From an uncultured Granulosicoccaceae bacterium (lineage in GTDB: Bacteria; Pseudomonadota; Gammaproteobacteria; Granulosicoccales; Granulosicoccaceae), in assembly GCA_937922675.1 (NCBI GenBank), contig CALAJN010000011.1, positions 156,151 to 220,150 of the forward strand: a DNA stretch of 64,000 nucleotides, written 5' to 3'. This document shows, in pieces, positions 8,672-16,910 of the stretch. A model generated the notes under the pieces. It ran no database searches, was not told the DNA's origin, and saw nothing but the letters and a program-made list of their open reading frames with translations. Within the stretch, counting starts at the first letter, position 1, and each line of letters opens with the position of its first letter. Both the position numbers and the translations under genes were made by a program.

Positions 8672-8713
8672 AGACGTGCCGCAGTCCTTGACGGGACAGC
8701 GGCACGTCTTTTT
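8672..8713 (+). terminator. Perfect 11-bp hairpin with T-tract
   Basis: Bases 8672-8682 are an exact inverted copy of 8699-8709, with a 16-base loop, and five T residues (8709-8713) follow on the plus strand. It lies 10 bp beyond the stop of the minus-strand BON gene. Oddly, the T-tract points the wrong way for that gene: the intrinsic terminator acts on plus-strand transcripts. It may still act as a 3' hairpin for the BON mRNA. Confidence 0.6.
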
Positions 8714-8723
8714 CTGCACTGAT

Positions 8724-8996
8724 CTAGCTATTGGTCAAGATCAGGTTGATCACCTGGTTAACACCTGCGGAGTTCTCTGCAGCACGCTGAGCGGCTGCAC
8801 GGTCAAGGGCGTTGCCGTAGCCTCGCAAGGTCGCTGTGTCGCCATTCACGACGACAGAAATATTCGCCGAGGCTCCGTGTACCGCTGATCTGACGCTCTG
8901 CTTGACATCGCTTTGCGACACGACGGCCGAGGCGGGTGCCGCGAAGGCAACAGCGGATACAAGGGCGATGGCAGCGCTGAGGTTACGTGAGTTCAT
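8724..8996 (-). CDS. Small exported BON-domain protein
   Basis: A 90-residue protein with an N-terminal signal peptide (hydrophobic core about 8-19, likely cleavage after ASA at 24) followed by one BON-like unit (about 27-88). The unit contains the ISVVVNGDTATLRGYG strand pattern and the LDRAAAQRAAENSAGVNQVIN helix-turn typical of BON modules. BON domains in OsmY-like proteins are periplasmic and linked to osmotic and envelope stress. The ATG at 8996 is preceded by a GGAG Shine-Dalgarno at good spacing. Longer upstream in-frame sequence looks non-coding. It stands alone. Confidence 0.8.
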   Translation of the reverse strand: MNSRNLSAAIALVSAVAFAAPASAVVSQSDVKQSVRSAVHGASANISVVVNGDTATLRGYGNALDRAAAQRAAENSAGVNQVINLILTNS

Positions 8997-9121
8997 GGTG
9001 AGTCTCCGATTGATTGAGTCGTTATGAATTGGATTCGAATCGCAGCGACGTTTGCCTGGGTGCGCCTTGATTCGATGGATGTAGTATCGGAGCTTCGGGT
9101 TGCGGGTAGATGTATTCGAAT

Positions 9122-9319
9122 TTACGCTGGTGTAAGGTCCGGCGCGGCAAATAGCGACAGCACATCTTCGGTTGACAAGCCACCGATACCAGCGGCTTCG
9201 TCTTGCTCGATTGTGGCATCGGCCAGGGCCTGTTTGAAACGCATCCATGGCTTGCTGTCGTTTGCGCGTTTTGCCTGCGCGTCGAATAGCGTGATCGGCA
9301 TGTCGGTTATTGAAGGCAT
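9122..9319 (-). CDS. Possible small protein, unknown function
   Basis: A 65-codon frame with balanced, protein-like composition (helix-forming, Lys/Glu/Asp-rich, ending LSTEDVLSLFAAPDL). The opposite-strand reading of the same bases is rich in Cys and Ser and looks non-coding. That suggests the small minus-strand gene is real and that addB starts further downstream. A weak TAGG element precedes the ATG. I recognise no family. It lies between the BON gene (same strand) and addB (divergent). Confidence 0.4.
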   Translation of the reverse strand: MPSITDMPITLFDAQAKRANDSKPWMRFKQALADATIEQDEAAGIGGLSTEDVLSLFAAPDLTPA

Positions 9320-9443
9320 GGTGATAGCCTACCGGCCGGGCGAGACCGATTGCGTCTATCGCGGGAAAAGACTGGCAATATATCCAGGTATTTGCTGCTC
9401 TTCAGACACGTCCAACACCGACACTCAGGATGTAGCCAACAAC

Positions 9444-12140
9444 GTGCAAGACGCCTTCGATTTCAGCGACCCGGATGCCGGGACCAGCGTAGCGCCGGAC
9501 CCGAGTGCCACTGATATTGACAATTTGCTTGACCTTGCGGCCCATGCTACCGAGCGTACCCATGGCGCAGGGGGCGGTATTGTCATTGCCACCGTCAACC
9601 GGCGGCTGGCGCGTCATTTGTCCACGCGTTTTGTGCAACGGCAGAGTGGAGCCGGCCGCACCTGGTGGGAGACGCCGTCAATTCTGCCGCTGTCCAACTG
9701 GCTTACTGCCTTGCATGACGAGGCGTTGGCTGCGGGCACCTCGCAACGCTCCCGCCTGGCACCGCTGGCAGCGCGCTTGCGTTGGCGTCGTGAGGTGCAG
9801 CGTCGTCACAGCAAGTTGCTGGATGTCGACTCTGCAGCGCGGGAGGCCATGCGCGCATGGCGTCTTGCACATGCCTGGCATTGCAACCCAGATCGACAAA
9901 CCTATCTGGCGGACGATGTACACGCATGGTCAGGCTGGGCCGATGCCTACGCTAACTCACTCGAGGCCGATCAGTTGGTGGACGAAGCCACCTTGCCCGG
10001 ACACTTGTCAACCCTCGTGCAAGAGCGCAAGTTGAGGCCACCACAGACGCTGGTGCTCGCAGGTTTTATCAGTCCGACGCCCGAGTTGCAGGCCATGGTC
10101 GCAGCGTTTGAGGCGGCAGGTACCCGCGTCGTTTTTCCGGTTGATTCTCCGCCTGCTGTGCCACGTTGTATGTCGTGGCATGACGATGCTGAAGAGCTGG
10201 CAGCTGTTGCCAGCGAGGTGCGGCAGCGCCTTGATGTCAGCCCGGACGCTGTGCTCGGTGTTGTGGTGCCTGATCTGGATTCGCGACGGGTTGAGGTGTT
10301 GCGGGCATTTGACAACTGTTTTTTTCCGGGACTTTCGCCTGCCATGATCGATGCGCGGCAGCGGCCTTACGATCTCTCGGCGGGCTTGCCATTGCTCGAC
10401 AACCCGGTGGTAGCCACTGCCTTGCAGATTCTCACGCTTGCCTGGCAAGGGCTCGACCGTCATGGCGTCTCTGCCTTGTTGTTATCGCCTTATCTCAAAA
10501 GTGCGGAGGCCGAGCGAAGCGATCGTCAATCGGCCGAGCGTACCTTGCGTGACTGGCGCGTCCGACGCGCAGACCTCGAACGCTTTCGCCGGCGTCTTGC
10601 CAAGGACAGTGATTTGGGTGCTCCCTTGTATGGGTTGGTGCAAGAGCTGGCTGAGCAACGTGAAGCTGATGCGGGCAAAGGCGCTGCGCGATCCGTATGG
10701 GCGACGCGCTTCTCGGCGGTGCTCAAGGCCTTTGGTTGGCCGGGGGAGGGGCTCGGTAGTGAGGAGCATCAGGCCGTTCAGGCTACTCACGCTGTGCTTG
10801 ATGATCTGCAAGCGCTGGATGACAGCGATCTGTTGACAGTGTCGACGGCTCTCTCCGAGCTCAAGCGCCTCGCGCGCGAGCGCGTGTTCCAACCGGAGAC
10901 ACCGGACGTACCGGTGCGTGTGCTTGGGCGCCTTGAGAGTCATGGTCAGCACGTCGACGTGCTCTGGATCACCGGCCTCGATAGCGAACGCTGGCCTGCT
11001 GCGGCGCGTCCTACCCCGTTTCTCCCTGTACTACAGCAACAAGAGGTGGGTATGCCAGAGGCCTCACCTGAAGCGCGACTGAGACTTGCCAAGCGTGAGT
11101 TCAGGCACTGGTGCGCCAATGCGCCCGAAGTCGTCGCAAGTCATGCGAGAGAGCGTGATGACAAGCCTTTGGTGGCAGCGCCCGTCCTTGCTGACATCCT
11201 TGAGGGTGAGGCGGCTGCCTTGCAGGTGTTTGATCTGGTTCGCTCAGCGACTGGCACCGAAGTCATCAATGATGCGCGTGGTCCTGATGTGATGGCAGGT
11301 ACTCCGGTACGCGGTGGCGCTCGTTTACTTGAGGATCAGGCGGCTTGTCCCTTTCGTGCCTTTGCGCTTCACAGACTCGAGATTCGTTCGCTGGAAGAGG
11401 CAGGCCTGGGGTTGGACGCACGTCAGCGTGGGACCTTTCTGCACCGCGCGCTGGAGTTTTTTTGGCAAGAGACTGTCACTCACAAGGCCTTGCTTGACTT
11501 GTCGGACGAAGATCTCGGCGAGCGTGTGCAAGTAGCGGTCGATGCATCCTTGTCAGAAGATGAATTTGTCGACAAGACTATTTCGCTTCTTGAGCGAGAG
11601 CGCATCGCTCGATTGATTCGTGAGTGGCTCGAAGGTATTGAAATGCCGCGCACACCGTTTGAAGTAGAAGCCTTCGAGCAGGCCGTCGAGTTTGAACACT
11701 CAGGGATCGCCATCAACCTCAAGATAGATCGCGTGGATCGGGTAGGTGACGCACGCGTGGTGATTGACTACAAGTCAGGTACTACCAACAAGATTGACAG
11801 CTGGGGCAAGGAGCGAATCGCGAATCCACAGTTGCCTCTCTACGCCCTCGCTCGTGATGACATTGATGGTGTTGCCTTTGCGCAGATCGCACGTGAGAAG
11901 TGCCGCTTTGTCGGTATAGCGGGCGACTCGGATCTCCTGGAGGGTGTGGGGTCTGGTGATCCGCCACTGAGTTGGGAGGATTGGCGTGCGCACTGGCAGC
12001 GTGCTCTCAATGTGGTGGTCGAAGAGATTGCGCACGGGCTTGCCGTGCCCACACCCGGCCCGGATACCTGCAAGTATTGTGAGTTGAAAGGTCTTTGCCG
12101 CGTGGCAGTAGACGCTTCACTGGACGAGGACGGCGCATGA
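9444..12140 (+). CDS. addB: AddB-like PD-(D/E)XK nuclease with Fe-S cluster
   Basis: An 898-residue protein resembling the AddB/RexB-like partner of AddA in double-strand-break end processing. Residues about 640-890 form a RecB-type nuclease: IDYKSG supplies Asp775 and Lys777. Four cysteines (635, 876, 879, 885; the last three in CKYCELKGLC) have the spacing of the AddB [4Fe-4S] staple that brackets the nuclease. The N-terminal half, with a TVNRRLARHL segment, matches the inactivated helicase-like part. The frame is open back to 9024 but the upstream codons look non-coding and overlap a possible minus-strand gene; GTG at 9444 is my preferred start, with ATGs at 9300 and 9318 as alternatives. 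Its stop overlaps addA (ATGA). Confidence 0.85.
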   Translation: MQDAFDFSDPDAGTSVAPDPSATDIDNLLDLAAHATERTHGAGGGIVIATVNRRLARHLSTRFVQRQSGAGRTWWETPSILPLSNWLTALHDEALAAGTSQRSRLAPLAARLRWRREVQRRHSKLLDVDSAAREAMRAWRLAHAWHCNPDRQTYLADDVHAWSGWADAYANSLEADQLVDEATLPGHLSTLVQERKLRPPQTLVLAGFISPTPELQAMVAAFEAAGTRVVFPVDSPPAVPRCMSWHDDAEELAAVASEVRQRLDVSPDAVLGVVVPDLDSRRVEVLRAFDNCFFPGLSPAMIDARQRPYDLSAGLPLLDNPVVATALQILTLAWQGLDRHGVSALLLSPYLKSAEAERSDRQSAERTLRDWRVRRADLERFRRRLAKDSDLGAPLYGLVQELAEQREADAGKGAARSVWATRFSAVLKAFGWPGEGLGSEEHQAVQATHAVLDDLQALDDSDLLTVSTALSELKRLARERVFQPETPDVPVRVLGRLESHGQHVDVLWITGLDSERWPAAARPTPFLPVLQQQEVGMPEASPEARLRLAKREFRHWCANAPEVVASHARERDDKPLVAAPVLADILEGEAAALQVFDLVRSATGTEVINDARGPDVMAGTPVRGGARLLEDQAACPFRAFALHRLEIRSLEEAGLGLDARQRGTFLHRALEFFWQETVTHKALLDLSDEDLGERVQVAVDASLSEDEFVDKTISLLERERIARLIREWLEGIEMPRTPFEVEAFEQAVEFEHSGIAINLKIDRVDRVGDARVVIDYKSGTTNKIDSWGKERIANPQLPLYALARDDIDGVAFAQIAREKCRFVGIAGDSDLLEGVGSGDPPLSWEDWRAHWQRALNVVVEEIAHGLAVPTPGPDTCKYCELKGLCRVAVDASLDEDGA

Positions 12141-15100
12141 ACAAGGCACTTGCAGACGCCGCCGAGCGTATACAAGCGCTGGATACAACGCGCTCCTTCA
12201 TCGTTCAGGCACCTGCAGGTTCAGGCAAGACAGAGCTGCTGACGCGTCGTGTATTGACCTTGTTGACTACAGTTGACCGGCCCGAAGAAGTCCTTGCAAT
12301 TACCTTCACGCGCAAGGCCGCAGCCGAGATGCGACATCGCGTTGTCATGGCCTTGAAGCGCGCCAGCGATCAGGCTCCGGTCGACGATGTCTACGAGCAG
12401 GAAGGGCTGGAGCTTGCGCGGCGTGTGCTGGCACGAGACGGCGACCTGGGCTGGCAATTGATCGAGGATCCTGAACGCCTTGGCATCCGCACCATTGATT
12501 CGCTGGCGACAAACCTGGCGCATCGTCTACCGGTGTTGTCGTCTCTGGGTGCTGCAACCGGTTTGGTTGACGATGCCAGCGCTCTCTATCAGGAAGCCGC
12601 CGAGCGTTTCATTGATCAGCACATAAGCAAGATTGCTGCGGTCTCGCAGAAGCTTGATAACCGCCTCGAAACCCTGCGCGGCTTGTTGGTCAACTTGCTG
12701 GCAGTGCGTGATCAGTGGGTTCGTTATGCCGTTGAAGACTTCACGGATGATCGCTTGCGTGAAGTGCTTGAGCAGATGCTGTGTGCCTTGCTCCAGTCTC
12801 GCGTGCGGGCCTTGTGCGCATCAGCGCCACCAGGGCTTGGCGCCTCTTTGCTGCCGGTAGTGCAAGGCTGCGCGTTTTATCTACGTGAGCTCAAGGCAGT
12901 CGGTGCGCTTGAGCTGGAAAGTCCACACCTCGCGGTACTCGCTCTGGCGGATGCGCTCGAAGCCTCCGGTGGACAGTTGCCTGATAGCGAGGTTGACGAG
13001 ATAGGCAGCTGGTCGTTGATAGCGGACTTCCTGTTGACCACCTCCGGTACACCGAGGCGCAAGCTGACGATCAAGGAAGGGTTTCCAGCGCAGTCAGCAG
13101 ACAAGCAGATCAGTGCCAGCAAGAGCGAGCTCAAGGAACACAAGGCCACAGCAGAAGACATGCTGCGCCAACTCGACGGTGAGTCCACCTTCACTGAGCT
13201 GCTCGCTGAGGTGCGCAAGCTGCCTGAGCCGCACTATCGGGACGAGGATTGGGCGCTGCTTGGGCAGTTGGGTGTTGGTTTGCAATACCTTCTCGCTGAG
13301 TTGCAGTTGGTATTTGCCGAACGTCGCGAAGTGGATTTTCTTGAAATCTCTGCAAGAGCCTTGCAGTCACTCGGTGACGACCAGACGCCTACGGATCTCT
13401 CGCTGGCGATGGATCTCAAGATAAAGCACCTGCTGGTTGATGAGTTTCAGGACACCTCTCGCGCCCAGTTTGCGTTGTTCGAGCGCCTGGTCGCGGGTTG
13501 GGAGCCCGGTGATGGAAGGACCTTCTTTGCTGTTGGCGACCCGATGCAATCCATCTATCGGTTTCGTGAAGGCGATGTTGGTCTGTTCTTGCAGGCAGTG
13601 GACGAAGGGATCGGCCCTGTTGATCTCCAGCCACTAAAGCTGGTCGTCAACTTTCGATCTGTGCCAGCCGTTATCGACTGGGTCAATGCACGTTTCTCGG
13701 CGGCCTTTCCTGCTCGGTCTGATCGCGATATTGGTGCAGTGACCTATGAGCCGTCAGAGCCAAAGCCATCGGAAAGGGACAAGCCGGACAAGGGTGAAAT
13801 CAGGATGCATGTGCTTGAGCGCGACGCCACTGGAGGTGCATCCGTACCCGACGCCAATGCGGCAGCAGAGGCCGAGCAGGTAGCCAGTCTTGTGGCTGCA
13901 TCTCTTGCTGAAGATAGCCAAGGGACGGTGGGGATATTGTTGCGAGCCCGCACGCATGCACCAGCGATAGTGAGCGCCCTGCAGGTACGCGGTATACCGT
14001 TTCGCGCAGTGGAACTTGAGCGGTTGGGTGACAGGCCTGTAGTGCGCGATATCGTGGCTTTGGTTCTGGCACTGCGCTATCCACACGACCGAATCAGTTG
14101 GCTGTCCCTGTTGCGTGGGCCGCTTTGCGGGCTTGTGCTGTCTGACCTGCACGCGCTATGTGCGGATAGCCATCGTGAGTCCGTGATAGAACTGGCGCAA
14201 CAAACAGCACGTGTCGCCTTGATGAGTGCTGATGGCCAGAAGCGTCTGCAAGGCTTTTTGAATGAGGTCTTGCCTGCTGTGCACAGCGCGCCGCGCACCA
14301 GGATTGTCCCGTGGGCTGAAGCCTTGTGGCTACGACTCGGTGGGCCTTCGGTCTGTGTGGACGATGTCGATCTTGATGCGGCCGAGAGAGCATTGATACG
14401 GCTGGCCGCGCTTGAGCAGAATAGCGGTTTGTGGCAACGCCAGGCAGTGGCGCAGGCGATGGAGTCGCTCTATGCCGGCGAAAATCCTGACCCCGCGGCA
14501 CAACGCGTGCAACTGATGACTTTGCACAAATCCAAGGGGCTGGAGTTTGGCACGGTGATTCTGCCGTCTCTCGGTCGGCAAGGTCGTGGCGATGATCGGC
14601 GCTTGTTGGACTGGTACGAATCCACGATTGATGGCCGACCCAGCTTGCTGCTCGCACCCATTGATGCTCCCGGTATCAATGACGGGCAACGCAGCGCGAT
14701 TGGACGCTTGCTCAGGCGATTCAGAAGTCGTGCTGATGAGGCAGAGCGGCTGCGCCTGCTGTATGTAGCCTGTACCCGTGCGCAGCGTCAGCTGCACCTG
14801 GTCGCAACACTTGCCTGCGGTGATGATGGCATGGCCAAGGCGCCCGCCAGCGGTAGCTTGCTCGCGCCGCTGTGGCCGCAGCTATCAGCAGAACACGGAC
14901 GTTTGCGTGAGCCTCTATCCGAACCTGTGGCTGACACTGGCCTGGCAACGACCAGAGCAGCCAACGAGCCTCATTTGGCAGAAGACGATTGCAGTATTCA
15001 ACGAGCACCCTTCAAGCGCACTGTTTCAGACTGGGCGTTCCCACAGCTTGATGCTTTTGTCTGGCAGAACACGCCGCCGGTAAAGCTTGCCGCCGTTGCG

Positions 15101-15652
15101 ATCGAGTACGACTGGCAGGGCAGTACCGCAAGAGATGTGGGTACTGCCGTACATCGAGAGCTGCAACGCCTTGCAGATATACCTCATGCCGAGCGCGCGC
15201 CTCCGGGTAGTGAGGATCTTGGCAGGATCGCCCGACAGCTGCGCACGCTCGGTGTCGTTGAGGCATCACTGGATGATGCGGTGGCTCAGGTCGCTCAGGC
15301 CTTGCGCAATACACTCGATGATGAGCGCGGACGTTGGACCTTGCATAGCCACAAGGAAGCGCGCAGTGAATGGGCACTCAGCGTGCCGCATGTCCACGGT
15401 AAGCGTGTTGTCAGCGTCGAGCGCATCATCATTGATCGCACGTTTGTTGATACCGACGGCAACCGATGGATCGTGGACTACAAGACGGGCTCACATGCTG
15501 GTGGAGGACTTGATGCCTTTCTTGATCGCGAAGTGGAGCGATATCGTGAGCAATTGGAGACTTATGCGCGCGTGATGCAGCGTATTGATCCTGAACATGC
15601 AGTCAGAGTGGGGTTGTGGTTTCCGATGGTGCGTGGGTGGCGGGAGTTGTGA
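12137..15652 (+). CDS. addA: AddA-like UvrD-family helicase/exonuclease
   Basis: An 1171-residue helicase-nuclease that would pair with the upstream AddB-like protein to resect double-strand breaks for RecA. Walker A APAGSGKT is at residues 25-32, motif Ia AITFTRKAAAEM follows, motif II is DEFQDTSRAQF, and motifs QSIYRFR, MTLHKSKGLEFG and LLYVACTRAQRQLHLV are all present. The C-terminal RecB-like nuclease has IVDYKTG with Asp1114 and Lys1116. The ATG at 12137 overlaps the addB stop by four bases, so the subunits should be translationally coupled. All key residues appear intact. Confidence 0.92.
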   Translation: MNKALADAAERIQALDTTRSFIVQAPAGSGKTELLTRRVLTLLTTVDRPEEVLAITFTRKAAAEMRHRVVMALKRASDQAPVDDVYEQEGLELARRVLARDGDLGWQLIEDPERLGIRTIDSLATNLAHRLPVLSSLGAATGLVDDASALYQEAAERFIDQHISKIAAVSQKLDNRLETLRGLLVNLLAVRDQWVRYAVEDFTDDRLREVLEQMLCALLQSRVRALCASAPPGLGASLLPVVQGCAFYLRELKAVGALELESPHLAVLALADALEASGGQLPDSEVDEIGSWSLIADFLLTTSGTPRRKLTIKEGFPAQSADKQISASKSELKEHKATAEDMLRQLDGESTFTELLAEVRKLPEPHYRDEDWALLGQLGVGLQYLLAELQLVFAERREVDFLEISARALQSLGDDQTPTDLSLAMDLKIKHLLVDEFQDTSRAQFALFERLVAGWEPGDGRTFFAVGDPMQSIYRFREGDVGLFLQAVDEGIGPVDLQPLKLVVNFRSVPAVIDWVNARFSAAFPARSDRDIGAVTYEPSEPKPSERDKPDKGEIRMHVLERDATGGASVPDANAAAEAEQVASLVAASLAEDSQGTVGILLRARTHAPAIVSALQVRGIPFRAVELERLGDRPVVRDIVALVLALRYPHDRISWLSLLRGPLCGLVLSDLHALCADSHRESVIELAQQTARVALMSADGQKRLQGFLNEVLPAVHSAPRTRIVPWAEALWLRLGGPSVCVDDVDLDAAERALIRLAALEQNSGLWQRQAVAQAMESLYAGENPDPAAQRVQLMTLHKSKGLEFGTVILPSLGRQGRGDDRRLLDWYESTIDGRPSLLLAPIDAPGINDGQRSAIGRLLRRFRSRADEAERLRLLYVACTRAQRQLHLVATLACGDDGMAKAPASGSLLAPLWPQLSAEHGRLREPLSEPVADTGLATTRAANEPHLAEDDCSIQRAPFKRTVSDWAFPQLDAFVWQNTPPVKLAAVAIEYDWQGSTARDVGTAVHRELQRLADIPHAERAPPGSEDLGRIARQLRTLGVVEASLDDAVAQVAQALRNTLDDERGRWTLHSHKEARSEWALSVPHVHGKRVVSVERIIIDRTFVDTDGNRWIVDYKTGSHAGGGLDAFLDREVERYREQLETYARVMQRIDPEHAVRVGLWFPMVRGWREL

Positions 15653-15695
15653 TGCACACCGGCCCACTCCAGCTCCACGATCACGCGTCGGCACG

Positions 15696-16910
15696 CTATG
15701 CGATCAACTCCAGGCTGCCCACCTCCTTGACGCCAGCAAGGCGGGTCAGTCTTTTGAGTTCAGCGTGTATGCGATCACGTCGTGCAGGGGGCATGCGCAC
15801 ACCTGACTCGGGCCACCAGCCTTGTATATCCAGCCGATCACATTCCTTGTTGGTACGCACTTCAATGCGCCCGATCAAGCGGCAAGCTTCGAGGACCGGG
15901 AAGACGTAGTAGCCGTACTGACGCTTGTTGACCGGAACATAGATCTCGATTCTGAAGTTAAAGCCAAACAGTCGCTCGATGCGTGCGCGGTCGCGAACGA
16001 GGGGGTCAAATGGGTTGAGAATGCGTACGCGAGGTGGCGGATCACGCAACTCGTTCACGCGCACCTCAATGTCAGCTGGTGCGATAGCCTCGTGCCACTT
16101 GCCGGTTGCGTCTTCCACGCTCACCTTGGTCCAGGCCTGGCGGTGCTCGTCCAGCCATCGCTGTACTTCCTGGCTCGTGCAGCTGTCCCAGAAGCGCTGA
16201 ATCTCAGCTCGCGTAGCCATACCCAGTCGCTCCAATGCCATGCTGCACAGGGTGTCCGTTTGCGACTCGGCCGGGATCTCCCGGTCGAGAAACTCTTTGG
16301 GTATGACGCGTTCGGCCAGATCGTAGAACTTGTGAAAACGTCGGCGATGACTGACCGCAAGATGTCCTTGCAGCCAGAGTTGTTCCAGCATCATCTTGTG
16401 AGGTGGCCGAGCCCACGCGTGCTTGCTCTTGTCAGCCGAGCCTGTGCGCTTGACATCAAAGTCGCGCGAACTCAGTGGCCCTGTCTCGCTGATGCGGGCA
16501 AGAATGTCATCGCGCAGACTGAGTTTGCGTTTGTCCTTGCCGAGCACACTGTTGCCGTAACGTGTACCGCAGCGAGCCCGTGCGCGTGCCCAGTAGGGCC
16601 AAAGCGCCATTGGCAAGATGGCTGCATCGTGCGTGAAGTGTTCGAACACACAACGCGTGCCTTCCAGCAAGGTGTCGTAGTGCTTTGGGCGGTAGGCGCT
16701 GTGGCGTGTCCAGAGTATGTGGTGGTGGGCGCGGGCAAGCGGTGCCAGTGGATCCAGTTGCACCATCCCCAGGCGCTCGACGGTGGCCGCCAGTGCTGTG
16801 TGACTTGCCTCTGCGGACGGTGGGGAGCTCAAGCCCTGACATTGCAGCCAGAGGCGTCGTGCGGTGCGGTTGTCAATGGGCAGGCTGGGGTGGCATCGCG
16901 CATCGTTCAT
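15696..16910 (-). CDS. YcaQ/AlkX-type winged-helix DNA glycosylase
   Basis: A 404-residue protein of the HTH_42/YcaQ family, whose characterised members (E. coli YcaQ/AlkX, Streptomyces AlkZ/AZL) are DNA glycosylases acting on alkylated bases and interstrand crosslinks. The catalytic motif QLD (51-53, in MVQLDPL) fits the Q-hydrophobic-D type found in AlkX rather than the QxQ type. Further conserved parts are HILWTRH and RVRILNPFDPLVRDR. The ATG at 16910 overlaps the stop of the upstream ABC permease by four bases, so it is coupled to an exporter, which is unusual for a DNA repair enzyme. Confidence 0.85.
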   Translation of the reverse strand: MNDARCHPSLPIDNRTARRLWLQCQGLSSPPSAEASHTALAATVERLGMVQLDPLAPLARAHHHILWTRHSAYRPKHYDTLLEGTRCVFEHFTHDAAILPMALWPYWARARARCGTRYGNSVLGKDKRKLSLRDDILARISETGPLSSRDFDVKRTGSADKSKHAWARPPHKMMLEQLWLQGHLAVSHRRRFHKFYDLAERVIPKEFLDREIPAESQTDTLCSMALERLGMATRAEIQRFWDSCTSQEVQRWLDEHRQAWTKVSVEDATGKWHEAIAPADIEVRVNELRDPPPRVRILNPFDPLVRDRARIERLFGFNFRIEIYVPVNKRQYGYYVFPVLEACRLIGRIEVRTNKECDRLDIQGWWPESGVRMPPARRDRIHAELKRLTRLAGVKEVGSLELIA

